64,000 nucleotides of DNA. Source: Actinomycetes bacterium. Its GTDB lineage: Bacteria; Actinomycetota; Actinomycetes; Actinomycetales; Actinomycetaceae. Within the stretch, counting starts at the first letter, position 1. Each line of letters begins with the position of its first letter. A program made the translations under genes and the position numbers. This document shows, piece after piece, positions 42,986 through 51,022 of this stretch. Where the stretch lies: NCBI GenBank assembly GCA_023426345.1, contig JAFAAX010000155.1, positions 1 to 64,000 of the forward strand, in the 5' to 3' direction. The notes under the pieces are model-generated. The model ran no database searches. It worked only from the letters and a program-made list of their open reading frames with translations, and was not told the origin of the DNA.

Positions 42986-43034
42986 GAGACTCGAGGTGAC
43001 AACGGCCTGATCCCGCCGTGTCACCTCGAGTCTC
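42986..43034 (+). terminator. Hairpin 2 of a twin hairpin, same loop sequence
   Basis: Perfect 16-bp stem GAGACTCGAGGTGACA/TGTCACCTCGAGTCTC with a 17-nt loop (ACGGCCTGATCCCGCCG). The loop is nearly identical to that of hairpin 1, while the outer stems differ but remain complementary. Confidence 0.75.
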
Positions 43035-43185
43035 TTCGGCTACGGGCATCAACGAAGTCTGCTCCCATCAGACGCCGACCAGGAGGCGCGGCACGACGGC
43101 CAACGGGTCGACTGCCCTCACGGGGCTGCCGCCCCCCTCGCCGTCAGACCTTCCCGCGATTCCTTACATCTCCTATGCTCCTTGT

Positions 43186-43452
43186 ATGAGCACCACGACG
43201 TACGCCACGTTGACGTCCAAGGGGCAGCTGACCCTGCCGGCGGAGGCCCGCCGAGAGCTCCATCTCAAGGCGGGGCAGAAGCTCGCCCTCCACGTCGAGG
43301 GCGACCGCTTGATCATTGACGCGCCCGCCGACCTCGAATCCGTCCGCACCCAGTTGCGCGAGGAAGCGGAAGCCGCCGGGACATGGGGCACGATCCCGCA
43401 CTCGGGCGACGGATGGGAAGCGCACGTGAAGGAGCGCTATCGGCGCGGTTGA
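43186..43452 (+). CDS. AbrB/SpoVT-type antitoxin
   Basis: 88 residues. The swapped-hairpin AbrB start is YATLTSKGQLTLPAEARREL, followed by an acidic linker and a tail with PHSGDGWEAHVKERYRRG for toxin binding. ATG at 43186 lies 6 nt after a TATGCT -10 box (43174-43179) without a ribosome site, so the transcript is probably leaderless. The 3' end overlaps the PIN toxin frame. Confidence 0.88.
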   Translation: MSTTTYATLTSKGQLTLPAEARRELHLKAGQKLALHVEGDRLIIDAPADLESVRTQLREEAEAAGTWGTIPHSGDGWEAHVKERYRRG

Positions 43453-43831
43453 CACGAACGCCCTGCTGCGATGGCTCCTGCGCGATGTCCCCGAGCAGGC
43501 TGATGCGGCAGAGGCGCTGATCCGGGGCGGACGCTCGCGCCGCATCGATGATGCGGCCCTCATCGAGGTCGTCGACGTTCTCCAGACCGTCATGGGATCG
43601 AGCAGAGGAGCGATCGCCCGGGCCCTCGACGTTCTCATCGCTCAAGCCAGCCTCGACCTCGATCGTCCCTTGTGGTCCGAGATCGCGCGCACGTATGTCA
43701 CCCACTCGAAGCTGTCCGTCGTCGACATCTACCTGGCGCTGAGAACTCGCGACAACAGAACGGCACCGCTCCATACCGTCGACCGTCACCTTGCTGGCCA
43801 ACTGCCAGAGGCGAGCCTTTTGGGGAGCTGA
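43439..43831 (+). CDS. PIN-domain toxin without a canonical start codon
   Basis: The frame encodes GAVDTNALLRWLLRDVPEQA, LIEVVDVLQ, VVDIYLALRTRD and HTVDRHLAG, a complete PIN-type pattern partnered with the AbrB antitoxin. The frame opens after a stop at 43427-43429 and has no ATG, GTG or TTG before the catalytic Asp. The first ATG is at 43592, too late for a working enzyme. I placed the start at ATC (43439), 4 nt after AAGGAG, as a tentative non-canonical start. Alternatives are a ribosomal frameshift from the antitoxin or an inactivated gene. Confidence 0.65.
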   Translation: MGAVDTNALLRWLLRDVPEQADAAEALIRGGRSRRIDDAALIEVVDVLQTVMGSSRGAIARALDVLIAQASLDLDRPLWSEIARTYVTHSKLSVVDIYLALRTRDNRTAPLHTVDRHLAGQLPEASLLGS

Positions 43832-43887
43832 TGCTCAGCCGGCGCCCGGGAAGGCGCCCCGCCCTCCGGAAGGATGAGAAGGATCGG

Positions 43888-44220
43888 TTACCGCCAGTCG
43901 GGATCCTCGAACGCCCGGCGGATCGTGGCCTCGAACTCGTCGAGGTCATACTTGATGGTGTTTCTGATGATCTCGGGATCGGCATCGGTGTAGCCGTGCG
44001 CAAGACGGTTGCGCAGACCTCGGATGGCGGGCCACATGGAGCCGAACAGGTCAACACCGACACCAGCGTCATTGAGGCTCTCGATCGCCGCCTCCAACCG
44101 ACGCGACACGGCATCGATGACGATCGGTTGATCGAGGTCGCCCATGGTGAGATGTTGGCGAAGGATAGCGAGGTTCTCCAGGGCGTCCTCGAGAGCGCCG
44201 TGTCGATCAGGATGTCTCAT
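43888..44220 (-). CDS. hepT: HEPN toxin, HepT/DUF86 type
   Basis: 110 residues, helical. GLRNRLAHGYTDAD carries the RxxxxH and following Tyr of HepT toxins. It overlaps the upstream MntA stop by 4 bp. It forms the second MntA/HepT module of the window, unlike the one at 12.2 kb in gene order and sequence. Confidence 0.9.
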   Translation of the reverse strand: MRHPDRHGALEDALENLAILRQHLTMGDLDQPIVIDAVSRRLEAAIESLNDAGVGVDLFGSMWPAIRGLRNRLAHGYTDADPEIIRNTIKYDLDEFEATIRRAFEDPDWR

Positions 44221-44531
44221 AGCGGCACGGCTTCCGCACCGATCGGTTCCCTCATCCGGGGCTTGAGGGCGCGCTCGTTGACCAACTCGACTTCCGCCCC
44301 CACGAGATCGGAGAGCTGAGACTCCGCACGCGCAATACCAAACAACCCGATATCGGGGGGCAGCGTCACCAGAAGGTCGATGTCCGAGTGCTCGTCGTCC
44401 TCTCCCCGCGCGACCGACCCGAAGACGCGGATATCCGCGAAATCGGCCTCATGGAGGATTCTGAGCACGTCGTCCCGATGTTCGGCCAGCGCACGTCCAC
44501 GAGGTCCGCGGGCGACAAACTGCGTCTCCAT
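44217..44531 (-). CDS. mntA: MNT-type nucleotidyltransferase antitoxin
   Basis: 104 residues. IRVFGSVARGEDDEHSDIDL holds the GSxxRG and DxD motifs of minimal nucleotidyltransferases that AMPylate HepT. ATG at 44531 lies 7 nt after a TACAGT -10 box on the minus strand, with no ribosome site (leaderless candidate). It is divergent from the addiction-module pseudogene at 44569; the promoter space between them is only 37 bp. Confidence 0.88.
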   Translation of the reverse strand: METQFVARGPRGRALAEHRDDVLRILHEADFADIRVFGSVARGEDDEHSDIDLLVTLPPDIGLFGIARAESQLSDLVGAEVELVNERALKPRMREPIGAEAVPL

Positions 44532-44568
44532 GTCTGGCACTGTAGCGGACCCGCGTACGCTGAGACGC

Positions 44569-44826
44569 ATGGCACCGGACGCTGCGACCGCGATTCGAGA
44601 CGCACTCGCGCTCAACGTCGATCAGCGCGCCGTCGTCGCCAACGCCCTGTCGAGAGCTTCCACGACGCAGGCGAGACGAGCGCGGTCGATGCGGCCTGGC
44701 GTGCCCAGGCGCTCCGACGACTGGCCACCGGCTGGGCGACTGAGCGGCACGGCGCGCCGCACGGTCCCTCACTCCGGCGATGGCTGGGAAGCCCCCGCCG
44801 GGAAGGACATCCGACCGGGGAACTGA
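44569..44826 (+). pseudogene. Frameshifted addiction-module antitoxin
   Basis: The first 28 codons (MAPDAATAIRDALALNVDQR, then AVVANAL) match addiction-module antitoxins. The frame then shifts near 44653: the natural continuation ESFHDAGETSAVDAAWRAQA lies in the next frame up to about 44750. Downstream the original frame resumes with TVPHSGDGWEAPAGKD and a stop at 44826. Two compensating shifts would restore a protein of about 85 residues, the usual length. No toxin gene follows. ATG at 44569 has a TACGCT box 7 nt upstream. A decayed antitoxin is most likely; sequencing error is the alternative. Confidence 0.6.
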
Positions 44827-44864
44827 GCACGGACAGGCCTGGGGGCGGCAGGCTCTGGGTAGCG

Positions 44865-44920
44865 CGCGGAAATTGGAGGCGTCACGAGCCCGATAGCGCC
44901 GTGACGCCTCCGATTTCGCG
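44865..44920 (+). terminator. Hairpin related to the twin hairpins at 42.9 kb
   Basis: Stem GGAGGCGTCACG (44875-44886) with CGTGACGCCTCC (44900-44911), extended by AAATT/GATTT and CGCG ends. The loop AGCCCGATAGCGC shares the GAT...GC pattern with the loops at 42940 and 43002. Confidence 0.65.
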
Positions 44921-44948
44921 TGGCGACCTGCCGCGCACGCACCTGCCC

Positions 44949-45030
44949 CATCGACGAGGGCGCCCCCGCTCGCGGGAACACGAGTCCGCGGAGGGGCGCC
45001 GGCCCGCGTCAGCGGGGCCGCCCTCGTCAA
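44949..45030. repeat. REP-like palindromic element
   Basis: CATCGACGAGGGCGCCCCC (44949-44967) and GGGGCCGCCCTCGTC (45013-45028) are inverted ends of the element. It sits just before the 3' end of the PorD-like gene. Confidence 0.85.
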
Positions 45031-45040
45031 AGAGCGGGTC

Positions 45041-46693
45041 TCACACCTCTTCCGGGATCATCGAGATCGCGCCGCACGGGCACTCCTCGGCGCAGATGCC
45101 GCAGCCCTTGCAGTAGTCGTACTTGAACTCGTACTCGCCCTCGGTGATCTTGGTGATCGCGTTGTCCGGGCACACGCCGAAGCAGTTGTCGCATCCGAAG
45201 CAGTTGCCGCAGGACATGCAGCGGCGGGCCTCGAACAGCGCGGACTCCTCGTCGAGGCCCTGGATGACCTCGTCGAAGGTGGAGGCGCGGCGCGGGCCCT
45301 CCAGCTTCTCGCGGACCTGGTGGGGCGCGTCGGCGTAGTACCAGGGCGTGAGCCGGTCGAAGGATGCCTCGCCGTGCTTGGCGCCGGGCGTGTACGTGGT
45401 CCCGCGCAGATACGCGTCGATGTAGCGCGACGCCTTCTTGCCATGGCCGATGGCCACCGTCACGGTGCGCTCGGAGGGCACCATGTCGCCGCCCGCGAAG
45501 ACGCCCTCCAACCCCGTCATCATCTGGTCGCTCACCTGGACGACGCCGTCCTTGATCGCGATGGAGGGGGCCTCCTCCACCAGGGAGAGGTCCGCCTCCT
45601 GGCCGAGCGCCATGATGAGCGAGTCCGCGCCGAGCTCCTCGAACTCGCCCGTGGGCTGCGGGAAGCCCTTGTCGTCGAGCTCCATCTTCTCGATCGTCAG
45701 CGTGCCCCCGTCGACGTGCTTGACGGTGGACAGCCAACGCATCATGATGCCCTCCTCCTCGGCCTCGGTGACCTCGGAGTCGTGGGCGGGCATGCGGTCG
45801 CGCGTGCGGCGGTAGACGATGATCGCCTCCTCGGCGCCCAGGCGCTTGGCCGTGCGCGCCGCGTCGATGGCCGTGTTGCCGCCGCCGTAGACGACGACCC
45901 GCCGGCCCAGCAGCGGCTTGTCGCCCTCGGCGGCCTCGCCCGTGGTCTCCACGTCGGACAGCATCGACACCGCGTCCATGATCTTCGCGGACTCACCGGC
46001 CGGGATGTAGGCGCGGCGCCCGATATGGGCGCCCACCGCCAGGAAGATCGCGTCGAACTCGCCGGACCTCTGGACGTCCTCGACGTTGTCCACCTTGGCG
46101 TTGAACTCGAAGGCGACGCCCATGTCCGCGATCCGGCGGATCTCCGCGTCCAGGATGCCGCGCGGCAGGCGGTAGGACGGGATGCCGAAGCGCATCATGC
46201 CGCCGGCCATGGGCCCGGCGTCGCGCACGACCACCCGGTGGCCGGCCAGTCGCAGGTGGTAGGCGGCCGACAGCCCCGATGGCCCGGCGCCCACGACCAG
46301 CACGGTCTTGCCCGTGTCCGGCGCCGTCACCGGCACCGTCCACCCCTCCTCGATCGCCTTGTCGCCGAGGAACCGCTCGATCGCGTTGATCCCGACGGCC
46401 TCATCCACCTTGCCGCGGTTGCAGGCGAGCTGGCACGGGTGGTAGCACACCCGGCCCATCGTCGCCGGCATCGGGTTGTCCCTCATGATCTGGCGCCAGG
46501 CGGCCTGGTACTGGCCGTCCTCCGCCAGGTACAGCCACTGCTGGATGTTCTCCCCCGCCGGGCACGCCGCGTTGCAGGGCGGCAGCATGTCGACGTAGAT
46601 CGGGCGCTCGGTGCGCCACGACCCGGTCTCGTTCTTCAGCGACGACCCCACGTTCAGCGTGATGGCGAACGGCCGCGTCTCAGTCATGCTCAT
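45041..46693 (-). CDS. PorD-like flavin/NAD(P) and 4Fe-4S oxidoreductase subunit
   Basis: 550 residues. The N-terminal Fe-S region of glutamate-synthase small-subunit type (CNAACPAGENIQQWL, CYHPCQLACNRG) is followed by FAD and NAD(P) Rossmann folds (VLVVGAGPSGLSAAYHL; VVVYGGGNTAIDAARTA). A C-terminal double 4Fe-4S ferredoxin part (CDNCFGVCPDNAI; CKGCGICAEECPCGAI) completes it. It probably moves electrons between ferredoxin and NAD(P) for the oxoacid oxidoreductase encoded just upstream (4 bp away). Start at ATG 46693 or 46687. Confidence 0.9.
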   Translation of the reverse strand: MSMTETRPFAITLNVGSSLKNETGSWRTERPIYVDMLPPCNAACPAGENIQQWLYLAEDGQYQAAWRQIMRDNPMPATMGRVCYHPCQLACNRGKVDEAVGINAIERFLGDKAIEEGWTVPVTAPDTGKTVLVVGAGPSGLSAAYHLRLAGHRVVVRDAGPMAGGMMRFGIPSYRLPRGILDAEIRRIADMGVAFEFNAKVDNVEDVQRSGEFDAIFLAVGAHIGRRAYIPAGESAKIMDAVSMLSDVETTGEAAEGDKPLLGRRVVVYGGGNTAIDAARTAKRLGAEEAIIVYRRTRDRMPAHDSEVTEAEEEGIMMRWLSTVKHVDGGTLTIEKMELDDKGFPQPTGEFEELGADSLIMALGQEADLSLVEEAPSIAIKDGVVQVSDQMMTGLEGVFAGGDMVPSERTVTVAIGHGKKASRYIDAYLRGTTYTPGAKHGEASFDRLTPWYYADAPHQVREKLEGPRRASTFDEVIQGLDEESALFEARRCMSCGNCFGCDNCFGVCPDNAITKITEGEYEFKYDYCKGCGICAEECPCGAISMIPEEV

Positions 46694-46697
46694 CGGT

Positions 46698-48107
46698 TCA
46701 CTTCTCCTGATCCTGGGTCGCGCCGCTCATCGACGAGGGCGACGCCCCCGCGCTGTCCTGCCCGTCGGGGACCGACCCGGCCACGTGGGTCGCCCTCGTC
46801 CCCCGTCCGGCGGCCACCCCGGTGCCCGCGCCCGCCAGTGTGGACGGGGAGGACCCCGCGTGCTCGGGCTCCGGCCGCATCACCGTCGAATAGGCCTCGG
46901 CCGGCATGTCGGGCGTCTGCTGGGCCTGCGCCTGCTTGGTCTGGGAGGCGGCGTGCAGAATCGTGTCGAAGCGGCCCTCGGGGTCCTCGGGCGCGTGCAG
47001 GACGCGGTCCAGGACGTCCTCGTCGAGCTGGTCCTCCTCGATGAGACCGAAGCGGCGGATGTTGCGGTCCGCGATGGCCTGGAGCCGGGCGACCTCCTCG
47101 GGCTCGCCCGCGCCCTTGAACAGATGGGCGAAACGGCGCTGCGGACGCAGGTACTCCTCGACGGGCGCCGGGCGGCGGATCCTGGTCACGGACGTGATCT
47201 CCCCGGCCTCGGCCTCGTAGACGGGGAACAGCCCCGTCTGCGTGGCCAGGCGCGCCAGGCGGATCGTGAGGTTCGAGGCCGAGCCCCACCCCAGCGGGCA
47301 GGGCACCAGCACGTGGATGTAGCGCGCGCCGTGGAAGGCCATCGCCTTCTGGACCTTGTATTCGAGGTCGCGCAGGTCCGCGACAGTGGCGGTGGCGACA
47401 TAGGGGATCTCGTGGGCCATCGCGATGCGCGGCATGTCCTTGCCCTGGCCGAACCCGTTGCCGGGATTCGGCCCGACGGGCTGCGTGGTGGCCGTGCGGG
47501 CGGTGGGCGGGGTCGCGCCGGAGCGCTGGACGCCCGTGTTCATGTACGCCTGGTTGTCGTAGCAGATGTAGAGGACGTCGTCGTTGCGCTCGAACATGCC
47601 CGACAGCGTGCCCATGCCGATGTCGACGGTGCCGCCGTCGCCGCCCTGGGCGATGACGCGGGTGGTCCGCCCCTTCGCGCGCAGGCCCGCAGCCGCCCCC
47701 GAGGCGACCGCCGGAGCGTTGCCGAACAGCGAGTGCAGCCACGGCACCGTCCACGCGGACTCGGGGTAGGGCGTCGAGAAGACCTCGAGGCACCCCGTCG
47801 CGTTGATCGCGACGACATCGCCGTCCGCGGCGGCCGCCGCCGAATCCAGCGCGTAGCGGGCGCCCAGCGCCTCCCCGCAGCCCTGGCAGGCGCGGTGCCC
47901 GGACGTCAGCGTGTTCCACCGGTGCGGATCCGACTGGACCGAGCGGTAGTCCTCCTCCGCCAGGCGGTTGCCCACGGCGTAGGAGCCGACCTGGTAGAAC
48001 TTCACGTGCTCGCGGGCGGGGATCTCCGTCTCGCGGACCTCGGGGATCCCCAGCTCGACGGCCGTCGCGGACGGCCCTGCGGTCGTCGGTACCGTTGATG
48101 TGCTCAT
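46698..48107 (-). CDS. porB: 2-oxoacid:ferredoxin oxidoreductase beta subunit
   Basis: 469 residues. ThDP-binding motifs are GHRACQGCGEAL and GGDGGTVDIGMGTLSG, with LYICYDNQAYMNTG and HVLVPCPLGWG typical of PorB. It pairs with PorA and PorG to decarboxylate pyruvate or a related 2-oxoacid to acyl-CoA. The C-terminal 70 residues are low complexity, and part of them (SAGASPSSMSGATQ) is encoded by a palindromic element (46728-46803). ATG at 48107 follows AAGGGGATT. Confidence 0.92.
   Translation of the reverse strand: MSTSTVPTTAGPSATAVELGIPEVRETEIPAREHVKFYQVGSYAVGNRLAEEDYRSVQSDPHRWNTLTSGHRACQGCGEALGARYALDSAAAAADGDVVAINATGCLEVFSTPYPESAWTVPWLHSLFGNAPAVASGAAAGLRAKGRTTRVIAQGGDGGTVDIGMGTLSGMFERNDDVLYICYDNQAYMNTGVQRSGATPPTARTATTQPVGPNPGNGFGQGKDMPRIAMAHEIPYVATATVADLRDLEYKVQKAMAFHGARYIHVLVPCPLGWGSASNLTIRLARLATQTGLFPVYEAEAGEITSVTRIRRPAPVEEYLRPQRRFAHLFKGAGEPEEVARLQAIADRNIRRFGLIEEDQLDEDVLDRVLHAPEDPEGRFDTILHAASQTKQAQAQQTPDMPAEAYSTVMRPEPEHAGSSPSTLAGAGTGVAAGRGTRATHVAGSVPDGQDSAGASPSSMSGATQDQEK
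46728..46803. repeat. REP-like element inside the porB 3' end
   Basis: CATCGACGAGGGCGACGCCC (46728-46747) and GGGTCGCCCTCGTC (46787-46800) form inverted ends. The whole element is translated as the variable tail of PorB. Confidence 0.85.
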
Positions 48108-48123
48108 GATCGAATCCCCTTCC

Positions 48124-49467
48124 TCAGGCGCCCAGCGCGGCGTCGCGACCACCGGGGGCGCTCGCCGCCGGGACGGCGGCCGTCCTCGTCGATGCTGGTG
48201 ATGGCTCCCCGCGTCCCAGCGCCGCGTCGGTGCGGGCGGCAACGTCGCGCACGACGTTCTCCGCCAGCGGCCCGGAACGGCGCGTCGACTGCTCGCGCGC
48301 CAGCTCCGCGTCGACGAGGTCCTGGTCGAGGTCCAGGAACGTCTGCGGCGCAAGAGTCCCGGCGGCCAGCTGATCGAGCATGCCGTGCAGGGACGCCTTG
48401 GTGATGGGCCGCCCGCCCAAGCCGGCGAACACCTCGTAGCACTGCTTGCCCATGCCCTCGACGGCCGAGCGGCAGTGCGCCGACACGATGCCGCCCACGC
48501 CCACGGAGAACGCCTTCTCGACGTTGACGTAGCGGGCGCAGCCCGACAGGGCCTCGCGCACCGCGTCGGAGGGGAACGGACGGAAGCTCGTGATGCCGAG
48601 GACGCCGATCCTCTCCCCCGCGGCGCGGCGCTCGTCGACGACGTCCTTGATCGTGCCCAGCATCGACCCGAGCGCGACGACGACCGTCTCGGCGTCCTCC
48701 AGGCGGTAGGGCCGCACCAAGCCGCCGGAGTCGCGGCCGAACACGCCCTGGAACTCGCGCTGGACCTGCGGGATCAGCTCGAGCGCCTGCAATTGGCGGT
48801 GGTGGGCCAGGTAGCGGACCTCGGTGTAGGCCTCCGGGCCCACCATCGCGCCGATCGAGACCGGGTTGGCGGGGTCGAGGACCTGGCGGGGCTCGTAGGG
48901 CGGGAGGAAGCGGTCGACCTGCTCCTGCTCGGGGAGGTCGATGAGCTCCATCGCGTGGGTGAGGACGAACCCGTCCATGCACACCATGACGGGCACGGAC
49001 AGCTCCTCGGCGATCCGGAAGGCCTGGATGTGCAGATCGACGGCCTCCTGGTTCGTCTCCGCGTAGAGCTGGAGCCACCCCGAGTCGCGCTGGCTCATCG
49101 CGTCGGTGTGGTCGTTCCAGATGTTGATGGGCGCGCCGATCGCGCGGTTCGCCACCGTCATCACGATGGGGAAGCCCAAGCCGGAGGCGTTGTAGACGGC
49201 CTCCACCATGTAGAGCAGGCCCTGGGACGCCGTCGCCGTGTAGGCGCGGGCCCCGACGGCCGACGCCCCGATGCACGCCGACATCGCGCCGAACTCGGAC
49301 TCGACGTTGAGGTACTCGCAGCCCTCCAGCTCGCCGGTCTTCACCAGGGCGGACAGCGCCTCGACGATATGGGTCTGAGGGCTGATCGGATAGGCGGCGA
49401 TGACCTCCGGACGGCAGGCCGCCACGGCCTTCGCGACGGCCTGCGACCCCTCGATCTGCTCACGCAT
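48124..49467 (-). CDS. porA: 2-oxoacid:ferredoxin oxidoreductase alpha subunit
   Basis: 447 residues. AAYPISPQTHIVEALS, YLNVESEFGAMSACIGAS and ATASQGLLYMVEAVYNASG are classic PorA motifs. The core lacks the fused gamma part, which is encoded by porG. ATG at 49467 follows GAAGGAGCC. The C-terminal tail (from about residue 405) is Ala/Pro-rich and includes a reverse copy of the repeat core (48178-48198). Confidence 0.93.
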   Translation of the reverse strand: MREQIEGSQAVAKAVAACRPEVIAAYPISPQTHIVEALSALVKTGELEGCEYLNVESEFGAMSACIGASAVGARAYTATASQGLLYMVEAVYNASGLGFPIVMTVANRAIGAPINIWNDHTDAMSQRDSGWLQLYAETNQEAVDLHIQAFRIAEELSVPVMVCMDGFVLTHAMELIDLPEQEQVDRFLPPYEPRQVLDPANPVSIGAMVGPEAYTEVRYLAHHRQLQALELIPQVQREFQGVFGRDSGGLVRPYRLEDAETVVVALGSMLGTIKDVVDERRAAGERIGVLGITSFRPFPSDAVREALSGCARYVNVEKAFSVGVGGIVSAHCRSAVEGMGKQCYEVFAGLGGRPITKASLHGMLDQLAAGTLAPQTFLDLDQDLVDAELAREQSTRRSGPLAENVVRDVAARTDAALGRGEPSPASTRTAAVPAASAPGGRDAALGA

Positions 49468-50074
49468 GGACGGGCTCCTTCCCGGCCTCGCCGGCGGCTG
49501 CGGCACGGCGGGCCTTCTCCTGGTCGACCAGTTCGAAGGCCGCAGTCGCCGCTGCGGCGTTCCCGTCACCGACCTTCCCCGGGAAACGGTGGTGGATCGC
49601 CGCGACGACGGACTCCAGGCGGATCAGGCCCGTCAACGCGGCCACGCCTCCGAGCATGACGGCGTTGGGCAGCGGACGGCCCACGTGCTCGCGGGCGATG
49701 TCGAACGCGGGGATCGTGATGACGTGGCCGGGCAGGTGGCCCTCGACCAGATGCCCCAGGCCCAGCTCCTCCAGAGACTTCGTGGAGTTCACCAGCGCGA
49801 AGCCGTCCGGGCGCAGCCCCGAGAACACGTCCATCACCGGCAGCAGCGTCGGGTCCTGGACGACGATGACGTCGGGCTCCAGGACGGGCTCGCGGGTGCG
49901 GATGTCCGTGTCCGTGATGCGGCAGTAGCTCACCACCGGCGCGCCGGTTCGCTCCGACCCGAAGGATGGGAACGCCTGGGCGTGGTGCCCGTCGGTGAAG
50001 GCAGCCATCGCCAACAGGTCCGACGCGGTGACGACGCCTTGTCCCCCTCGACCGTGAATTCTCACTTCGACCAT
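49460..50074 (-). CDS. porG: 2-oxoacid:ferredoxin oxidoreductase gamma subunit
   Basis: 204 residues. IHGRGGQGVVTASDLLAMAA and FPSFGSERTGAPV are the usual PorG start. It overlaps porA by 8 bp. The order porG-porA-porB-PorD-like makes a four-gene operon. ATG at 50074 lies 7 nt after TAGTCT (-10-like, minus strand), so the operon mRNA may start at the AUG. Pyruvate is the most likely substrate; 2-oxoisovalerate is possible. Confidence 0.92.
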   Translation of the reverse strand: MVEVRIHGRGGQGVVTASDLLAMAAFTDGHHAQAFPSFGSERTGAPVVSYCRITDTDIRTREPVLEPDVIVVQDPTLLPVMDVFSGLRPDGFALVNSTKSLEELGLGHLVEGHLPGHVITIPAFDIAREHVGRPLPNAVMLGGVAALTGLIRLESVVAAIHHRFPGKVGDGNAAAATAAFELVDQEKARRAAAAGEAGKEPVHA

Positions 50075-50451
50075 GCTTCGGAGACTAGATCCCGGCGTCC
50101 GCCATCCGGACAACTCGTCCATCGGCCCCCTGGGAATCCGCGCCATCACGGCGATCGCGGGACCTTCCGCCTATCGACCGGACGATCCGAAACGGCCTGA
50201 AATCAGGACAGTCGCATCACGTAATAGGACTGTGGTCACCCGGTTGCGTACAACCATGTCGTCCGCGGCCAATCGCGAAGGATGCCCCTGCGGGAACGAG
50301 CGAGTGGGAGGCCGGGGGCCGCGTCGTCGACGCATCGCGGCGCTTGCGACTGATGGGCGCTCCGAGGCTCTGGGAATGAGACTCCGCGCTCCGAATCCGA
50401 ACGTGCTGCCCACCACCTGGGCGGCGGAGCTTGGAACCTGAGGTTCAGGAA
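50075..50451. other. Intergenic region, no feature recognised beyond the porG promoter
   Basis: About 380 bp. Apart from the TAGTCT box of porG (50082-50087) I see no gene, RNA or clear repeat. The open frames here lack typical protein composition. Confidence 0.5.
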
Positions 50452-50736
50452 TCAGTCGATCCGCCGCGAGCGGTACGCCCGCAGCCGTCCCTCGCGGACC
50501 GTGCGATCGCGGATGTTCGCGCGGACCTCGCCGAGGTCGATGGCCGCGGTCTCCGTCGCGTCGAACGTCAGCCGGGCGGACGGACTCGTCGCCGCGTCCT
50601 GGCGGGTCAGCGCCGTATCCAGCCCAGTCGATGCCGCGCCCTGGCGGGTCAGCGCCGCGCCCTGCCGAGCCGGCGGCATTGTCACCCGCCCGGCGGACTG
50701 GAGTCGCGCCTCTGTCGTTGCCATCGCCATCGTCAT
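50452..50736 (-). CDS. Small hypothetical protein
   Basis: 94 residues from ATG at 50736, which follows GAGGAGG at good spacing. The first half contains a repeated RQGAALT/RQDAATS unit. The second half (LTFDATETAAIDLGEVRANI, then a basic end RAYRSRRID) looks like a real amphipathic domain. No family recognised. It could be a small DNA- or RNA-binding protein given the basic tail, but that is speculative. Confidence 0.4.
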   Translation of the reverse strand: MTMAMATTEARLQSAGRVTMPPARQGAALTRQGAASTGLDTALTRQDAATSPSARLTFDATETAAIDLGEVRANIRDRTVREGRLRAYRSRRID

Positions 50737-51022
50737 CACCCGCCGCCTCCTCTGCATGGTCTCCACGATCTGTTCCTGCTCGGCCTGCGCGCCGGGCCGG
50801 ACCTGCTGGCACGCGCGGCCGGCGGATCGCAACCGCCCTCCGCCGCCGATATCCCCAGCCTGACCGCCGGGCGTCCGGAGATCCAGCGATCCACGCCTCG
50901 ATCGGGGAGGAATCAGGGAACTCCCTGAGGGCGATCGGCGATGATCGGCCGGACCGGGCCAGGGATCGCCCTCGTCGTGGGCGACGGCGCGAGAGCGAGC
51001 GCTGAGCCGATAGCCTCACGCC

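Noticed and set aside
44865..44920. tRNA or other known RNA gene
   Set aside because: It is a single hairpin without cloverleaf features; no tRNA or rRNA sequence was recognised anywhere in the window.
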